This document shows, in pieces, positions 8,490 through 16,578 of a stretch of 41,623 nt of DNA. The stretch is from Tabrizicola sp. (GTDB lineage Bacteria > Pseudomonadota > Alphaproteobacteria > Rhodobacterales > Rhodobacteraceae). Numbering within the stretch: the stretch's first letter is position 1; every line of letters begins with the position of its first letter. A model generated the notes under the pieces. That model saw nothing but the letters and a program-made list of their open reading frames with translations. It searched no databases and had not been told where the DNA came from. The stretch lies in NCBI GenBank assembly GCA_012032275.1, contig JAAURK010000005.1:1-41623 (forward strand). The letters are read 5' to 3'. Made by a program: the position numbers and the translations under genes.

Positions 8490-10018
8490 ATGCTGATCGA
8501 TCTCGAAAATCTGCCCCTTGAGACCGCCGTGCTGCACCAGTTGGTGCGCGATATGGCAGCAGCTGCAGGTGTCCATGAAGGCGAGATCGCGCGGCTTCGG
8601 ATGATCATCAGGACGCTGCAGCGCGCGCAGTTCGGGCGTCGGTCGGAGCGGCTCGATCCGGATCAGCTGGCCCTCGCGCTCGAGGAGATCGAAGGCGATA
8701 TCGCCCATATCGAGGCGAGCCATCCAACCGTGACGAAAGCGGAACCCGAACCACCATCCCGGCGCAAGGTGCTGCCCGATCATCTGCCGCGCGAGGATGT
8801 TCTCCTCGATGTCGCCAGTCCGATCTGCACCTGCTGCGGCAGCGCGTTGCATGCGATCGGCGAAAGCGTCAGCGAGATGCTCGACTGGGTTCCCGCGCAA
8901 CTGCGCGTGCTCCGCATCACCGCCCGAAATACGCCTGCCGTCTTTGCGAAACGGTTGCGCAGGCCGCCGCACCGGACCGATTGATCGCGGGCGGGCTGGC
9001 GACGCCCGCGCTGATCACGCAGGTGCTGATCGCCAAATACTGCGATCACACACCGCTCTACCGGCAGGCGCAAATCTTCGCCCGGCATGGTGTTGATCTT
9101 GCCCGTTCGACATTGGCCGGATGGGTCGGCGGTGCCTGCTGGTGGCTCGACGCCCTGCAGGACCGCTTGTGCAGGAACGTGTTCGCCTCCGGCTACCTCT
9201 TTGCCGATGACACGCCGGTCCCCGTGCTCGATCCGGGGCGCGGTCGCACCAAGACCGGGCGGCTGTGGGTCTATGCCCGCGATGAGCGGCCCTGGGCCGG
9301 ACCCGAACCGCCAGTGGCGGTCTATCTGTTCGCGCCGGACCGAAAGGCCGCGCGACCAGCTGCACATCTGGCGCAGTTCAACGGTGTGTTGCATGTCGAT
9401 GGCTATACCGGGTTCGAGCAACTCACGGTCAAAGGCGACATTGTTCTCGCCGCCTGCTGGGCGCATACACGGCGCAAGTTTTACGACGTGGTGGAGGCGA
9501 CCGGATCGCCCGTGGCGACCGAAGCGCTGCGCCGGATTGCCGAGATTTACGCCGTGGAGGCCGAGGTGGGCGGGCAATCTCCCGCCCACCGGCTTGCGAC
9601 GCGGCGAAGCCGGTCGAAGCGGATCGTCGACGGGTTGAGGACCTGGCTGGAAGCGCAGCTTCCGCGGGTCCCCGGCCGCAGCACCCTGGCCGAGGCGATC
9701 CGATACGCCCTCACGCGCTGGACCGGGCTGACGCGCTTCCTCGGCGACGGTCGTGTCGAACTGGACACCAATCCGGTCGAGCGCGCAATCCGCCCCGTGG
9801 CCCTCGGTCGCAAGAACCATCTCTTTGCCGGCAGCGATGGCGGCGGTGCCCGCTGGGCAACGCTCTGCTCGCTGATCGAAACCGCCAAGCTGAACGACGT
9901 CGAACCCTACGCCTACCTCCGCGACGTCCTCAACCGTATGGTCGACGGCCACCCGATCAACCGCCTCGACGATTTGCTGCCATGGGCGTGGAAAGCCGGA
10001 AATCCCGTCACGACCTGA
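8490..10018 (+). pseudogene. tnpC: IS66 transposase TnpC, one-base frameshift
   Basis: The first frame (8490-8984) gives the N-terminal half: coiled region, QFGRRSERLD, zinc segment CTCCGSALHAIGESVSEMLDWVPAQLRV. At 8920-8922 the frame breaks: RPKYACRLCETVAQ, the expected continuation, is read in the frame of ORF 8981-10018, which carries on with IAGGLATPALITQ, the catalytic core (FADDTPVPVLDPG) and the NPVERAIRPVALGRKNHLFAGSDGGG block. One missing C in CACC(C)GCCC repairs the gene to about 509 residues. If the indel is real the element cannot transpose by itself; its perfect ends suggest the break is very recent or a sequencing artefact. Confidence 0.92.
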
Positions 10019-10024
10019 CGTCAT

Positions 10025-10053
10025 GTGCAAAGACCGGACGCTTACTCTGCTGA
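10025..10053 (-). repeat. Right end of IS66 #3: inverted repeat plus target duplication
   Basis: The 21-bp terminal repeat at 10025-10045 is the exact inverse of 7089-7109. TCTGCTGA (10046-10053) is the right copy of the target duplication. Confidence 0.97.
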
Positions 10054-10125
10054 TGTCAGCCTTCGCCCCAGCCGCACGCCAGATCGCGCTGCGCTGTCCA
10101 AAACCGCGAAATGTGGATGCCCGCA

Positions 10126-10884
10126 TCATGGCGCGTCGTCCTCGCGCAAGCGGGTGCCGAATATGCCTCCGGTCGACGCCTCCAATGCGTCGGGGGCATG
10201 AGCCTGCGGTGCCATTAAGACACCAGATGTATCGCGGTTCTCCTGCTCCTGATCTGCAGTCGAACTGCCATCGGAGCGATCCACGAAGATTGGTGCCTCG
10301 CGCCAATCCTTGGGGGCCGGGGCATCGCTGCCCCTGCCGTCAACTTGTCCCAATCCCATCATCGGCAGCAGTTTTGCCAGATAGGCCCGTGTCTCGCGGG
10401 GCAGGGGGCGGCCGTCGGAAACATGCTGGCGATAGCGCTCCGGGCCGGCATTGTAAGCCGCGAGGAAGCCCGGCGAACCGAAGCGGTCGTACATTTCCCG
10501 CAGATAAGCGGTGCCAGCGAGAATGTTGTCACGGGGATCGAAAGGATCGCGCCCGAGCTGATGGCGTTTGCGAAGTTCGGCCCAAGTCACTGGCATAATC
10601 TGCATCAGCCCGATCGCGCCGGCGCTAGACACGGCGCGCACCTGGCCGGCACTTTCGACCTCGATGACGGCGCGTATCCAGCCTTCTGGAATGCGGAACC
10701 TCTGCGATGCGGCGGTGATATGTGCCGCAAAGGAAGCGGCGGTCGCGCGTTGTACCTCGACAGCTTCTGCAACGGCGATCATCGGCATTGTGGCAGAGGA
10801 TAATAGGCCGGAAAGGAGGGCGAGGGCGGGCATCCAGATGGCGCCAGGTCGTCCGGCAGTCATGCGATGACGGAGACGGGGCAT
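10126..10884 (-). CDS. Conjugation-associated lytic transglycosylase (VirB1/TrbN-like)
   Basis: A periplasmic peptidoglycan-cleaving enzyme that opens the wall for the mating apparatus. It has an N-terminal hydrophobic signal (MPALALLSGLLSSATMPMIAVAEA), then an SLT/goose-lysozyme-like domain: RAVIEVESAG with the catalytic Glu, GAIGLMQIMPVTW, NILAGTAYLREMYDRF and FLAAYNAGPERY. The C-terminal ~70 residues are low-complexity and hydrophilic. The start may be ATG 10884 or ATG 10863; the first leaves four bases to the DUF736 stop and suggests one operon. Family length is about 230-260; here 252. IS66 #3 lies downstream. Confidence 0.92.
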   Translation of the reverse strand: MPRLRHRMTAGRPGAIWMPALALLSGLLSSATMPMIAVAEAVEVQRATAASFAAHITAASQRFRIPEGWIRAVIEVESAGQVRAVSSAGAIGLMQIMPVTWAELRKRHQLGRDPFDPRDNILAGTAYLREMYDRFGSPGFLAAYNAGPERYRQHVSDGRPLPRETRAYLAKLLPMMGLGQVDGRGSDAPAPKDWREAPIFVDRSDGSSTADQEQENRDTSGVLMAPQAHAPDALEASTGGIFGTRLREDDAP

Positions 10885-10888
10885 CGCA

Positions 10889-11227
10889 CTATGCCTGTTC
10901 GCGGCGCTTTGGTGGTCGGTTCCAGGTCAGAAGGTAAGCCTCGGCCTCGCTCACCGAATGGAACAGATTGGCGTGAATTGGATGGGGCAGGGCGGGATCG
11001 TCGATCAGCACCGACACATAGTCTCCGGCCTTCTCGCCGGTACGCTTCCAACCCGCACCGACGTCGAGCGCGTGATCGCCTTCGCCGATATGAACGCGGT
11101 ATTCGGGCGCGTTCTCAGCATCGCTCCGTTCGGCAGGAACCAGCGTGAGCTCTGCATCGAGCGTCAACGTCTTGAGACGTCCACGATAGCCGTCGCGGGT
11201 GCGGGTGAAGTATCCGATATGTGCCAT
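10889..11227 (-). CDS. DUF736 family protein (first copy)
   Basis: A 112-residue DUF736 protein starting MAHIGYFTRTRDGYRGRLKTL, with the conserved YRVHIG, DVGAGWKRTGEKAGDYVSVLIDDP and AYLLTWNRP blocks. DUF736 genes are near-universal in this ICE class but their function is unknown. It lies between traF and the transglycosylase gene on the minus strand with small gaps. A second, more typical paralogue lies at 21973-22296; this copy is more diverged. Confidence 0.93.
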   Translation of the reverse strand: MAHIGYFTRTRDGYRGRLKTLTLDAELTLVPAERSDAENAPEYRVHIGEGDHALDVGAGWKRTGEKAGDYVSVLIDDPALPHPIHANLFHSVSEAEAYLLTWNRPPKRREQA

Positions 11228-11239
11228 GGGATTGTCCTT

Positions 11240-11816
11240 TCATCTGAAGCTGGTGGGATTGGTTGCCGGTCGTTCCTTTCCGGCGGGCCATCGGATGAGC
11301 GTCGTGCCGTCCTCATCGATCCAAAGCGGGACTGCAGAACCGAGAACTGAAATCGAGGAGATCGGACCGAAGTACCGACCATCCAGGCTGGTCGGAGCAT
11401 CCGGATTCATGAGAAAAACCTCGTCGGCGGCGATTTGGCGGCAGCCCTTCCAGACCGGCATCCGTCGGCCGAAACGATCATGCTCGAGGGCGACACCCAT
11501 TTCGACGCCATCGACCGTGACAGTGCGGTTGCGACAGCAAACCGTCTGACCCGGAAGTCCCGCGACCCGCTTCAGGAGTGGGACGCCGAGGCGGGAGATA
11601 GCCACGCAGGGTGATGAACCGAGCGAGCCGTTCCGGTGGTTCGACCAAAACAACGTCGGATACCTTAAGAGCCTCGGCAGACCGTATCAGGTAGAAGCCG
11701 ATCGGCACTGACGGGCTGGTGTTCCAGATGATGGCCGTCGGGATATCGACGAACGCTGAAAGAGCGATTGCGGCGACTGCGGCCGTGCTGACGAGTGACC
11801 AAGTTCGGCGGTTCAT
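11240..11816 (-). pseudogene. traF: S26 family signal peptidase TraF, frameshifted
   Basis: TraF-type membrane-anchored serine protease that matures the conjugative pilin in RP4-like systems. The first frame (from 11816) gives the membrane anchor and the active-site region (WNTSPSVPIGFYLI) up to RGYLPP. The second frame (ending 11240) continues RLGVPLLKRVAGLPGQTVC with the catalytic Lys in LLKR, then FLMNPDAPTSLDGRYFGP and the C-terminus. A net +1 base at about 11588-11596 separates the halves. The start overlaps the end of the upstream RepA-DUF2840 ORF by four bases (11813-11816). Probably a dead gene or a read error. Confidence 0.88.
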
Positions 11817-13384
11817 TGGTCAACCCCTCGGCGCATCAGCCAAGCTCTATGGCGGGCCGACGTGTAGGCGCGAGGCTCCAGTCGTGCAGCCAACCTGTTA
11901 TGGGCATGCCGCCAATGGTCCGGTGCGACGTCGACGGGATCGATGCCAAGCGCCTCGATCGCATCTATGTTCTGTAGCACCCGCTCGACCTTGGACCAGC
12001 CTTCAACGGTCAGCAGGATGTCTCCACCCGGCTTCACGAAAGACAGCGTCTGATGTGGCTGGCCCGGTAAGACCGCGCGTACGATGTCAAGACGCGACAA
12101 GATCGTGCCGTAGTCGTTGGACTGCCAACGGACGAAGGCGAAGATGCTTTCGGGAGCGAATCTGACAACGCGGCGACTGCGGTCTATGATGCGTGCGCTC
12201 GCCTGACGACCGAAGCGGATCCAGTGCTCGATTTTCTTCTCGACCCAGATCAGTTCGACGTGACTCAGGGCTTCCACATTCTGTGCTGCCGGTCTTCTGC
12301 CGGCGGAAAGCTTGCTGTGCGGATCATTGGTCATCGCGTGTCTCTGCGATGCCGATGGCGGCGGAGCCGACAAGCTCTCCAATTGGCGCCGCTCACAACA
12401 AGAGTTAGATTCCTGGTTAGATTCCAAGTTAGCGGTGAGGTTTCCGCTTGCACCACGGGACGTAAGGTCCGCTTCCGGTTCCCGATGGCACGAGTGCCGG
12501 GTTCCCGATGGCACGATCGGCCAGGTTCCCGAAAGCACGAGGCCATTAACAGCTTGTCCACAGTCTGCGGCTCGAAAGGTGAGCGTGGTCTTGCCACCGA
12601 GCTTGACCTCTGTCGACAGGACGTATCCCGGCAGTGGTTGGCGGCGGACGATGTCGCGCAACTCGAAGGCGAAGCGCTTGTAAGGGGATAGGCTGGCGGA
12701 CTTCAAATACAAGTGGCGGAATTCGAACTGCCAGCCGCTGCGTTGACGGCCACCGTGCTTGCGCACGATCCGGTAGAGCCAGCGGTCGAACCCACCAGTC
12801 AAGCCGAAATAGGCGCGATCGATGGTGAGGATCAGCGTGCTGTCGAGGACGGCGCTGTAGAACCAGTCCGGGACGATCATCTCGATGCCCGCAGGTCGGC
12901 CCAAATGATCGGTGCGTTCGACCCATTCGTTGATCCAGGAGAAGCGATGTCGACGTCCGGATGCCGGTTGCCGGATCGTGGTCGTGACAGTTGTCGATTG
13001 CAGCCGGTCAAGCGCCGACTTGAGGCGTTGGTAGTCGCGCGCACCCACGCCGCGACCGATGAACGTGAGAATCTCGTAGGGCGTTGCCGCGATCAGACGC
13101 GAGGTCCGCAAACCGGCATCGCGCGCTTCAACCAACTGACTGGCGGCCCAGATCAGGATATCCGCATCCCAGATGGTCGCCATGCCGTGCTCGGGTACGG
13201 CCTCGACCCGAATGGCGACACCCGCAATAGCGTAGTCGATTGGCTGGACACGATGCGATTTGGAGAGGCTGAAGAAGGGATAAGCCATCAGATCCTGCGC
13301 ATCGCGCGGGGCGGGATCGCTGGCGCTGGTCCGGAAAAGCTCCAGCTGCGCGCGTTCGGATCGAGTGGGATGTATCCTCGTCAT
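11813..13384 (-). CDS. repA: RepA replication initiator (RPA family) read through into DUF2840 protein
   Basis: A 523-residue ORF holding two normally separate proteins. Residues ~1-340 are an RPA-family initiator: DAQDLMAYPFFSLSKSHR, YDIxI-type DADILIWAASQ, RFSWINEWVERTD, WFYSAVLDSTLILTIDRAYFGLTGGFDRWLYR, then the repeat-rich C-terminus. From about residue 352 (MTNDPHSKLSAG) it is DUF2840: LSHVELIWVEKKIEHWIRFGR, ending WRHAHNRLAARLEPRAYT. Related ICEs place parA between these two genes; here only a short linker remains, so parA was deleted and the stop lost, or an indel hides the RepA stop (TGTTGTGA in another frame). DUF2840 may be translated independently from its internal ATG. Confidence 0.87.
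   Translation of the reverse strand: MTRIHPTRSERAQLELFRTSASDPAPRDAQDLMAYPFFSLSKSHRVQPIDYAIAGVAIRVEAVPEHGMATIWDADILIWAASQLVEARDAGLRTSRLIAATPYEILTFIGRGVGARDYQRLKSALDRLQSTTVTTTIRQPASGRRHRFSWINEWVERTDHLGRPAGIEMIVPDWFYSAVLDSTLILTIDRAYFGLTGGFDRWLYRIVRKHGGRQRSGWQFEFRHLYLKSASLSPYKRFAFELRDIVRRQPLPGYVLSTEVKLGGKTTLTFRAADCGQAVNGLVLSGTWPIVPSGTRHSCHREPEADLTSRGASGNLTANLESNQESNSCCERRQLESLSAPPPSASQRHAMTNDPHSKLSAGRRPAAQNVEALSHVELIWVEKKIEHWIRFGRQASARIIDRSRRVVRFAPESIFAFVRWQSNDYGTILSRLDIVRAVLPGQPHQTLSFVKPGGDILLTVEGWSKVERVLQNIDAIEALGIDPVDVAPDHWRHAHNRLAARLEPRAYTSARHRAWLMRRGVDQ
12477..12540. repeat. Three iteron-like repeats inside repA
   Basis: GGTTCCCGATGGCACGA occurs at 12477-12493 and 12500-12516 and, with two changes (GGTTCCCGAAAGCACGA), at 12524-12540. 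The 23- and 24-bp periods approximate two helix turns, as in initiator-binding iterons. They lie in the 3' part of the RepA-coding region. Confidence 0.65.
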
Positions 13385-13404
13385 GACGGGTGCTGCCGTG
13401 AAAC

Positions 13405-13686
13405 TCAGCGTGACCTGACAACGGAACCGCCGAGGGTTCTGTCGTCTTGGCGTTTGGCGGGCAGAACCGAACTGCGCGGATCGGAGGTCGAGGTGACGGC
13501 GCCGCGATCTGCCCAGGCTTGCAGGTCCTCGACGGAATAGACGACGCGACCGCCGAGCTTGCGATAGGCGGGGCCGGTTCCGTAGGTGCGGTGCTTTTCG
13601 AGCGTGCGGCCGGACAGGCTCAGAAAACGGGCGGCTTCAGGCGTCCGCAGGTAGCGCGGCGGCAAGCCGGTGGGGTTGGCGGACAT
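13405..13686 (-). CDS. rdfS: HTH excisionase/AlpA-like protein (RdfS-like)
   Basis: A 93-residue protein with a single winged HTH_17-type domain: PPRYLRTPEAARFLSLSGRTLEKHRTYGTGPAYRKLGGRVVYSVEDLQAWAD in outline, residues 9-60. Such proteins are recombination directionality factors that bind att DNA and steer the integrase towards excision. Position supports this: in ICEMlSymR7A rdfS heads the operon containing traF and the relaxase gene and is switched on by FseA. Here it heads repA, traF, DUF736, transglycosylase and relaxase on the minus strand. The start follows CGGAGG. The integrase is 20 kb away, so the assignment rests on family and gene order. Confidence 0.78.
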   Translation of the reverse strand: MSANPTGLPPRYLRTPEAARFLSLSGRTLEKHRTYGTGPAYRKLGGRVVYSVEDLQAWADRGAVTSTSDPRSSVLPAKRQDDRTLGGSVVRSR

Positions 13687-13918
13687 GATCGGGCCTCCGT
13701 GGGTGCGTTGAGGCCGCTGGTGGACAGCGGCGGATCGCGGACACGTTGGCGGAGCAATCCCGCGATGGGGGATGGGGAAGTTGAGGGGATGAAAATCGCA
13801 CCCCTCGGCGAAAAGCTAGGGCCGGGATCTAGCGTTGTCCCGCCTTCAGAGCCGGAATCGCATTAGAGCCAAATTTCGCAGTTTGGTTGATCCCGCCATT
13901 CCACAATAAATCTGGATC

Positions 13919-13961
13919 TTGCTTGTGTCATTTATTCGTTATATAAACGATTCGTTACATA
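13919..13961 (+). promoter_or_regulatory. Promoter and probable ArsR operator
   Basis: TTGCTT (13919-13924) and TATAAA (13942-13947) are spaced 17 bp. Overlapping the -10 are two copies of TTCGTTAyATAA (from 13935 and 13951, 16 bp apart), each with internal symmetry (TCGTT-AACGA; CGTTA-TAACG). The ArsR-type gene starts at 13966, which suggests autorepression. This is inference from layout. Confidence 0.55.
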
Positions 13962-13965
13962 ACGG

Positions 13966-14337
13966 ATGCTGTCAGTGAACAACCTTGATACCACCTTCGC
14001 TGCCCTCGCCGATCCCACGCGTCGCGCCATCATTGCGCGGCTAGCGCAGGGCGAGGCGACGGTGCAGGACCTCGCCAGACCGTTCTCCATCAGCCAGCCT
14101 GCGATCAGCCGCCATCTGAAGGTGCTGGAGGAGGCGGGACTGATCGAAACCCGTATCGAAGGCACTGCGCGCCCTCGTCGCCTTAAACCCGAGGCCGTTG
14201 AGACGCTCTGGGAATGGTTGGGTCAGTACCGCGCCCTGTGGGAAAAGCAGTTCGAGAAGCTCGATGCCGTTCTGGACAGCCTGACCGAGGAAGCGGGCGA
14301 AATGCCCTCCGACACCCGTGAAAGGAGCCCATCATGA
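13966..14337 (+). CDS. ArsR/SmtB-type HTH repressor
   Basis: A 123-residue winged-helix regulator with the signature FAALADPTRRAIIARLAQGEATVQDLA (residues 10-36) and recognition helix SISQPAISRHLKVLEEAGLI. No CxC metal-binding motif is present, so it belongs to the non-metal-sensing subgroup that typically pairs with SRPBCC genes. The stop overlaps the downstream SRPBCC start (ATGA at 14334), so the two are co-translated. It is the first gene of a five-gene plus-strand cargo block, facing away from the minus-strand ICE genes. Likely autoregulated through the repeats just upstream. Confidence 0.9.
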   Translation: MLSVNNLDTTFAALADPTRRAIIARLAQGEATVQDLARPFSISQPAISRHLKVLEEAGLIETRIEGTARPRRLKPEAVETLWEWLGQYRALWEKQFEKLDAVLDSLTEEAGEMPSDTRERSPS

Positions 14338-14786
14338 ACTCGGACTCGAACAAGTTGCAGGTAGTCCAGGACGGCGAAACCGACATCATCGTCCGGCGCT
14401 TTTTCTCCCACCCGCCTGCCCGCGTCTGGCGGGCTCTAACTGATCCTATGCTGATCCCGCAGTGGCTCGGTGAAATGAAACGCTGCGAAATGGACGCACG
14501 TCCGGGCGGTTCTTTCCACTACGAATGGGATGAGTTCGCTTTCTCAGGGCCAGTCCTGGCCGTCGATGCGCCCCATCATATGGTCCACGTTGAGCACTTC
14601 AGCGGAGATGCGGCCTACAATGCCGAGATCACGACTGATCTGGTCGCCCACGGAACCGGGACCCGCATGACCGTGATGATGCGCTATGCAAACGCCGAGG
14701 CGCGGGCCGCTGCAATTGCCAACGGCTTCACCGACAGCTTGGAGGAAACTTACGGCAAACTCGAGGCTGTCCAGGTCAAAGAATAA
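14334..14786 (+). CDS. SRPBCC (AHSA1-like) domain protein
   Basis: A 150-residue START-like/AHSA1 fold protein. Typical features are the opening strand IIVRRFFSHPPARVWRALTDPMLIPQWLG, the MDARPGGSFHYEWD turn, and a long C-terminal helix around residues 120-148 ending SLEETYGKLEAVQ. Members bind hydrophobic ligands; the substrate is unknown. It forms a translationally coupled pair with the ArsR gene, the usual arrangement for this regulator subgroup. Confidence 0.88.
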   Translation: MNSDSNKLQVVQDGETDIIVRRFFSHPPARVWRALTDPMLIPQWLGEMKRCEMDARPGGSFHYEWDEFAFSGPVLAVDAPHHMVHVEHFSGDAAYNAEITTDLVAHGTGTRMTVMMRYANAEARAAAIANGFTDSLEETYGKLEAVQVKE

Positions 14787-14813
14787 CGGCGCAACCCCCA
14801 AAGGACACTCGTG

Positions 14814-14840
14814 TGCCTGCAGTAAGGCTTTGTGCAGGCA
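14814..14840. repeat. Small inverted repeat after the SRPBCC gene
   Basis: TGCCTGCA and TGCAGGCA arms (14814-14821, 14833-14840) with an 11-bp loop lie in the 140-bp gap before the DoxX-like gene. There is no T-run, so it may attenuate or stabilise mRNA rather than terminate. Confidence 0.35.
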
Positions 14841-14926
14841 GTTGTAGCTGCGCCGCCAGAGACGCCCCAGCTCAGCGAAACTGAACGTCGAAATGCTATT
14901 GCCGCGACCACGAAGAGGAACCCAAG

Positions 14927-15325
14927 ATGACAAAAGGAAAAATTGTGTACTGGGTCAGCACGGTCTTGCTGTGCTTGGCCTACGCAATGGGAGCATTCAT
15001 TTATCTGACCCAACGGCCAATGGTTGAAGAGGGTTTCGGCTTCCTTGGGTATCCGACCTATCTGATCACCGTGCTGATCGTGGCGAAGATCGCGGCGCCC
15101 ATAGTCATTCTGACGCGCTTTTCAGTCCGGCTCAGCGATCTGGCCTATGCGGGCATTTTGTACCACCTGCTGCTTGCCTTCTCGGCTCACCTGAATGTCG
15201 GGGACGGCGGATTTGTTCCGGTTCTCGTGGCCTTGGCTTTGTTGGCCGCCTCGTTCCTCAGCCAGAACACCGCCCGCAAAATACCCTCGCCCAATGTGCC
15301 TTCGGTATTCGGTCTCACCGCTTAG
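14927..15325 (+). CDS. DoxX-like small membrane protein
   Basis: A 132-residue integral membrane protein with four predicted helices: WVSTVLLCLAYAMGAFIYL (residues 9-27), LITVLIVAKIAAPIVIL (48-64), LAYAGILYHLLLAFSAH (72-88) and FVPVLVALALLAASFL (96-111). The GFxxLGYPxYL motif between helices 1 and 2 is typical of the DoxX-like (DUF4870/DoxX_2) group. Function is not established for this type. It stands in the cargo block between the SRPBCC and lactonase genes, probably in the same transcript. Confidence 0.82.
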   Translation: MTKGKIVYWVSTVLLCLAYAMGAFIYLTQRPMVEEGFGFLGYPTYLITVLIVAKIAAPIVILTRFSVRLSDLAYAGILYHLLLAFSAHLNVGDGGFVPVLVALALLAASFLSQNTARKIPSPNVPSVFGLTA

Positions 15326-15402
15326 CGATGGGCATTTCGCCACTTCGTCGGGAGATGCGTGACTTGGACGACAGCGAGACAAGTTGCGAAGGAGATGAAA
15401 AG

Positions 15403-16041
15403 ATGAACACCAGCCCCTCAATTACAGTCACGCCAATCCTTGTTGCCGAACTGCACGTCGAAGTTGAACTGATGCCAGTTTACGTGCACGTCATCGATCA
15501 CCCCGATGCGCGCATACTGGTCGACACTGGCATGACTGACTTGCACCCTGTCGTGGTGGACGCTTTCAATCCCCGCCTCTATCCACTGAACAAGCAGGAC
15601 TTTGACATCGCTGGCATCGACATCGTCGTCAACACGCACCTGCACGCCGATCATTGCGGCGGCAACCACCTCTTTGCTGGCAAGCCGATCTACGTCCAGC
15701 GCCGGGAACTTGACGACGCCCACATCAACAAAGATGAATACCCAATTCTTGAGTGGGTCGATGCGCCGGGCGTGCGGTATGTGCCGGTCGACGGCGAACT
15801 TGAGTTACTTCCCGGAATCCGGCTTGTCCCCGCACCTGGCCATACACCCGGCCTGCAGATGGTCGTCATCGAGGCTGACGGCCGTCCGGTCATCGTTGGC
15901 GGTGACGTCGCAGTTTGGTTTGGTGAACTCGACCAACCGGAGAGCGAAGGCCAACTGCGTGTCATAGCACTGAATCCCGAGCTGGTCTGGCTGGCGCACG
16001 AGCACAAGCCATGGCGAAACCCAGAGTCCACGTCCCGCTGA
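15403..16041 (+). CDS. Metallo-beta-lactamase-fold lactonase (AHL lactonase family)
   Basis: A 212-residue protein from ATG 15403, chosen because AAGGAG lies 9-14 bases upstream and homologues start there. Zinc-binding motifs of the N-acyl-homoserine lactonase group are present: NTHLHADHCGG (HxHxDH), PGHTPG, GGDVAVWFGELD and a late His in LAHEHKPW. Members hydrolyse the lactone ring of quorum-sensing signals or other lactones; substrate cannot be told from sequence. Notably it lies between the excisionase and the fseA-like gene of an element whose relatives are controlled by acyl-homoserine lactones. Intact. Confidence 0.85.
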   Translation: MNTSPSITVTPILVAELHVEVELMPVYVHVIDHPDARILVDTGMTDLHPVVVDAFNPRLYPLNKQDFDIAGIDIVVNTHLHADHCGGNHLFAGKPIYVQRRELDDAHINKDEYPILEWVDAPGVRYVPVDGELELLPGIRLVPAPGHTPGLQMVVIEADGRPVIVGGDVAVWFGELDQPESEGQLRVIALNPELVWLAHEHKPWRNPESTSR

Positions 16042-16109
16042 CGGTCGTGAAAACGGGGGTCGCCGCGCCGTCATTCGCCTATGCACAACAAAAATCGGAG
16101 GAAGAGCAG

Positions 16110-16523
16110 ATGACAACTTCGATCGACTACATCAACCCAGTGGGCATGCATCAGAGCACGGTATTCTCGCAGGGGGTTCTCATACCCGCCGAAATGCGCA
16201 CCCTGATCATCGGCGGTCAGAACGGCGTCGATGAGCGGGGTGAGGTTGTCAGCAACGACCTTGCCGGACAGACGGCTAAGGCTGTCGACAATCTGATCAG
16301 GGTGCTTGAAGCTGCGGGTGGCACGCTCAGTGATCTTGTGCATGTCGGTCTTTACATAAAGGGAGATAGTGACTTTACGCCCGGTTTCACCGAGTGGATG
16401 AAACGGGCAGGCGCGATCAGAAACCCACCTGCCGTCTCGGTCATACGGGTGTTGGGTCTGGTCAATCCTGACTTCCTCATCGAGATTTTGGCAACTGCGG
16501 CGTTGCCTGTCTCCGGTCGTTGA
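16110..16523 (+). CDS. RidA-like (YjgF/YER057c/UK114) protein
   Basis: A 137-residue RidA superfamily protein starting MTTSIDYINP, with GGAGGAAG a few bases upstream; the ORF-track start overlaps the lactonase gene. Family blocks are IGGQNGVDERGEVVSNDLAGQTAKAVDNLIRVLEAAGG in outline and the final FLIEI strand. The catalytic arginine of true RidA deaminases (PAR-S in E. coli) is replaced: here the segment reads NPPAVSVIRV. It therefore probably lacks 2-aminoacrylate/imine deaminase activity and belongs to a Rid-like subgroup of unknown function. Last gene of the plus-strand cargo block, convergent with the fseA-like gene. Confidence 0.85.
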   Translation: MTTSIDYINPVGMHQSTVFSQGVLIPAEMRTLIIGGQNGVDERGEVVSNDLAGQTAKAVDNLIRVLEAAGGTLSDLVHVGLYIKGDSDFTPGFTEWMKRAGAIRNPPAVSVIRVLGLVNPDFLIEILATAALPVSGR

Positions 16524-16578
16524 CCGATGTTCGCTTTGTCCTCAAGGTCGCTAGCCCTTCGACTCCCATGTGTCCTAT

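Larger units (their letters stand above)
7089..10045 (+). mobile_element. Complete IS66-family insertion sequence #3 (2957 bp)
   Basis: Bounded by perfect 21-bp terminal inverted repeats starting GTAAGCG and flanked by an identical 8-bp TCTGCTGA direct repeat, both hallmarks of IS66. It carries tnpA, tnpB and tnpC in the standard order, overlapping or closely spaced. The perfect ends suggest a recent insertion. It splits the conjugation block between the transglycosylase and relaxase genes in plus orientation, against the direction of tra transcription. tnpC carries a one-base frameshift. Confidence 0.97.

Noticed and set aside
8780-10306. 508-residue minus-strand ORF
   Set aside because: Shadow of IS66 tnpC; crosses the IS end and the target duplication.
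12477-12540. CRISPR array
   Set aside because: Only three 17-bp units with 6-7-bp gaps, inside a coding sequence; spacing fits iterons, not repeats with spacers.
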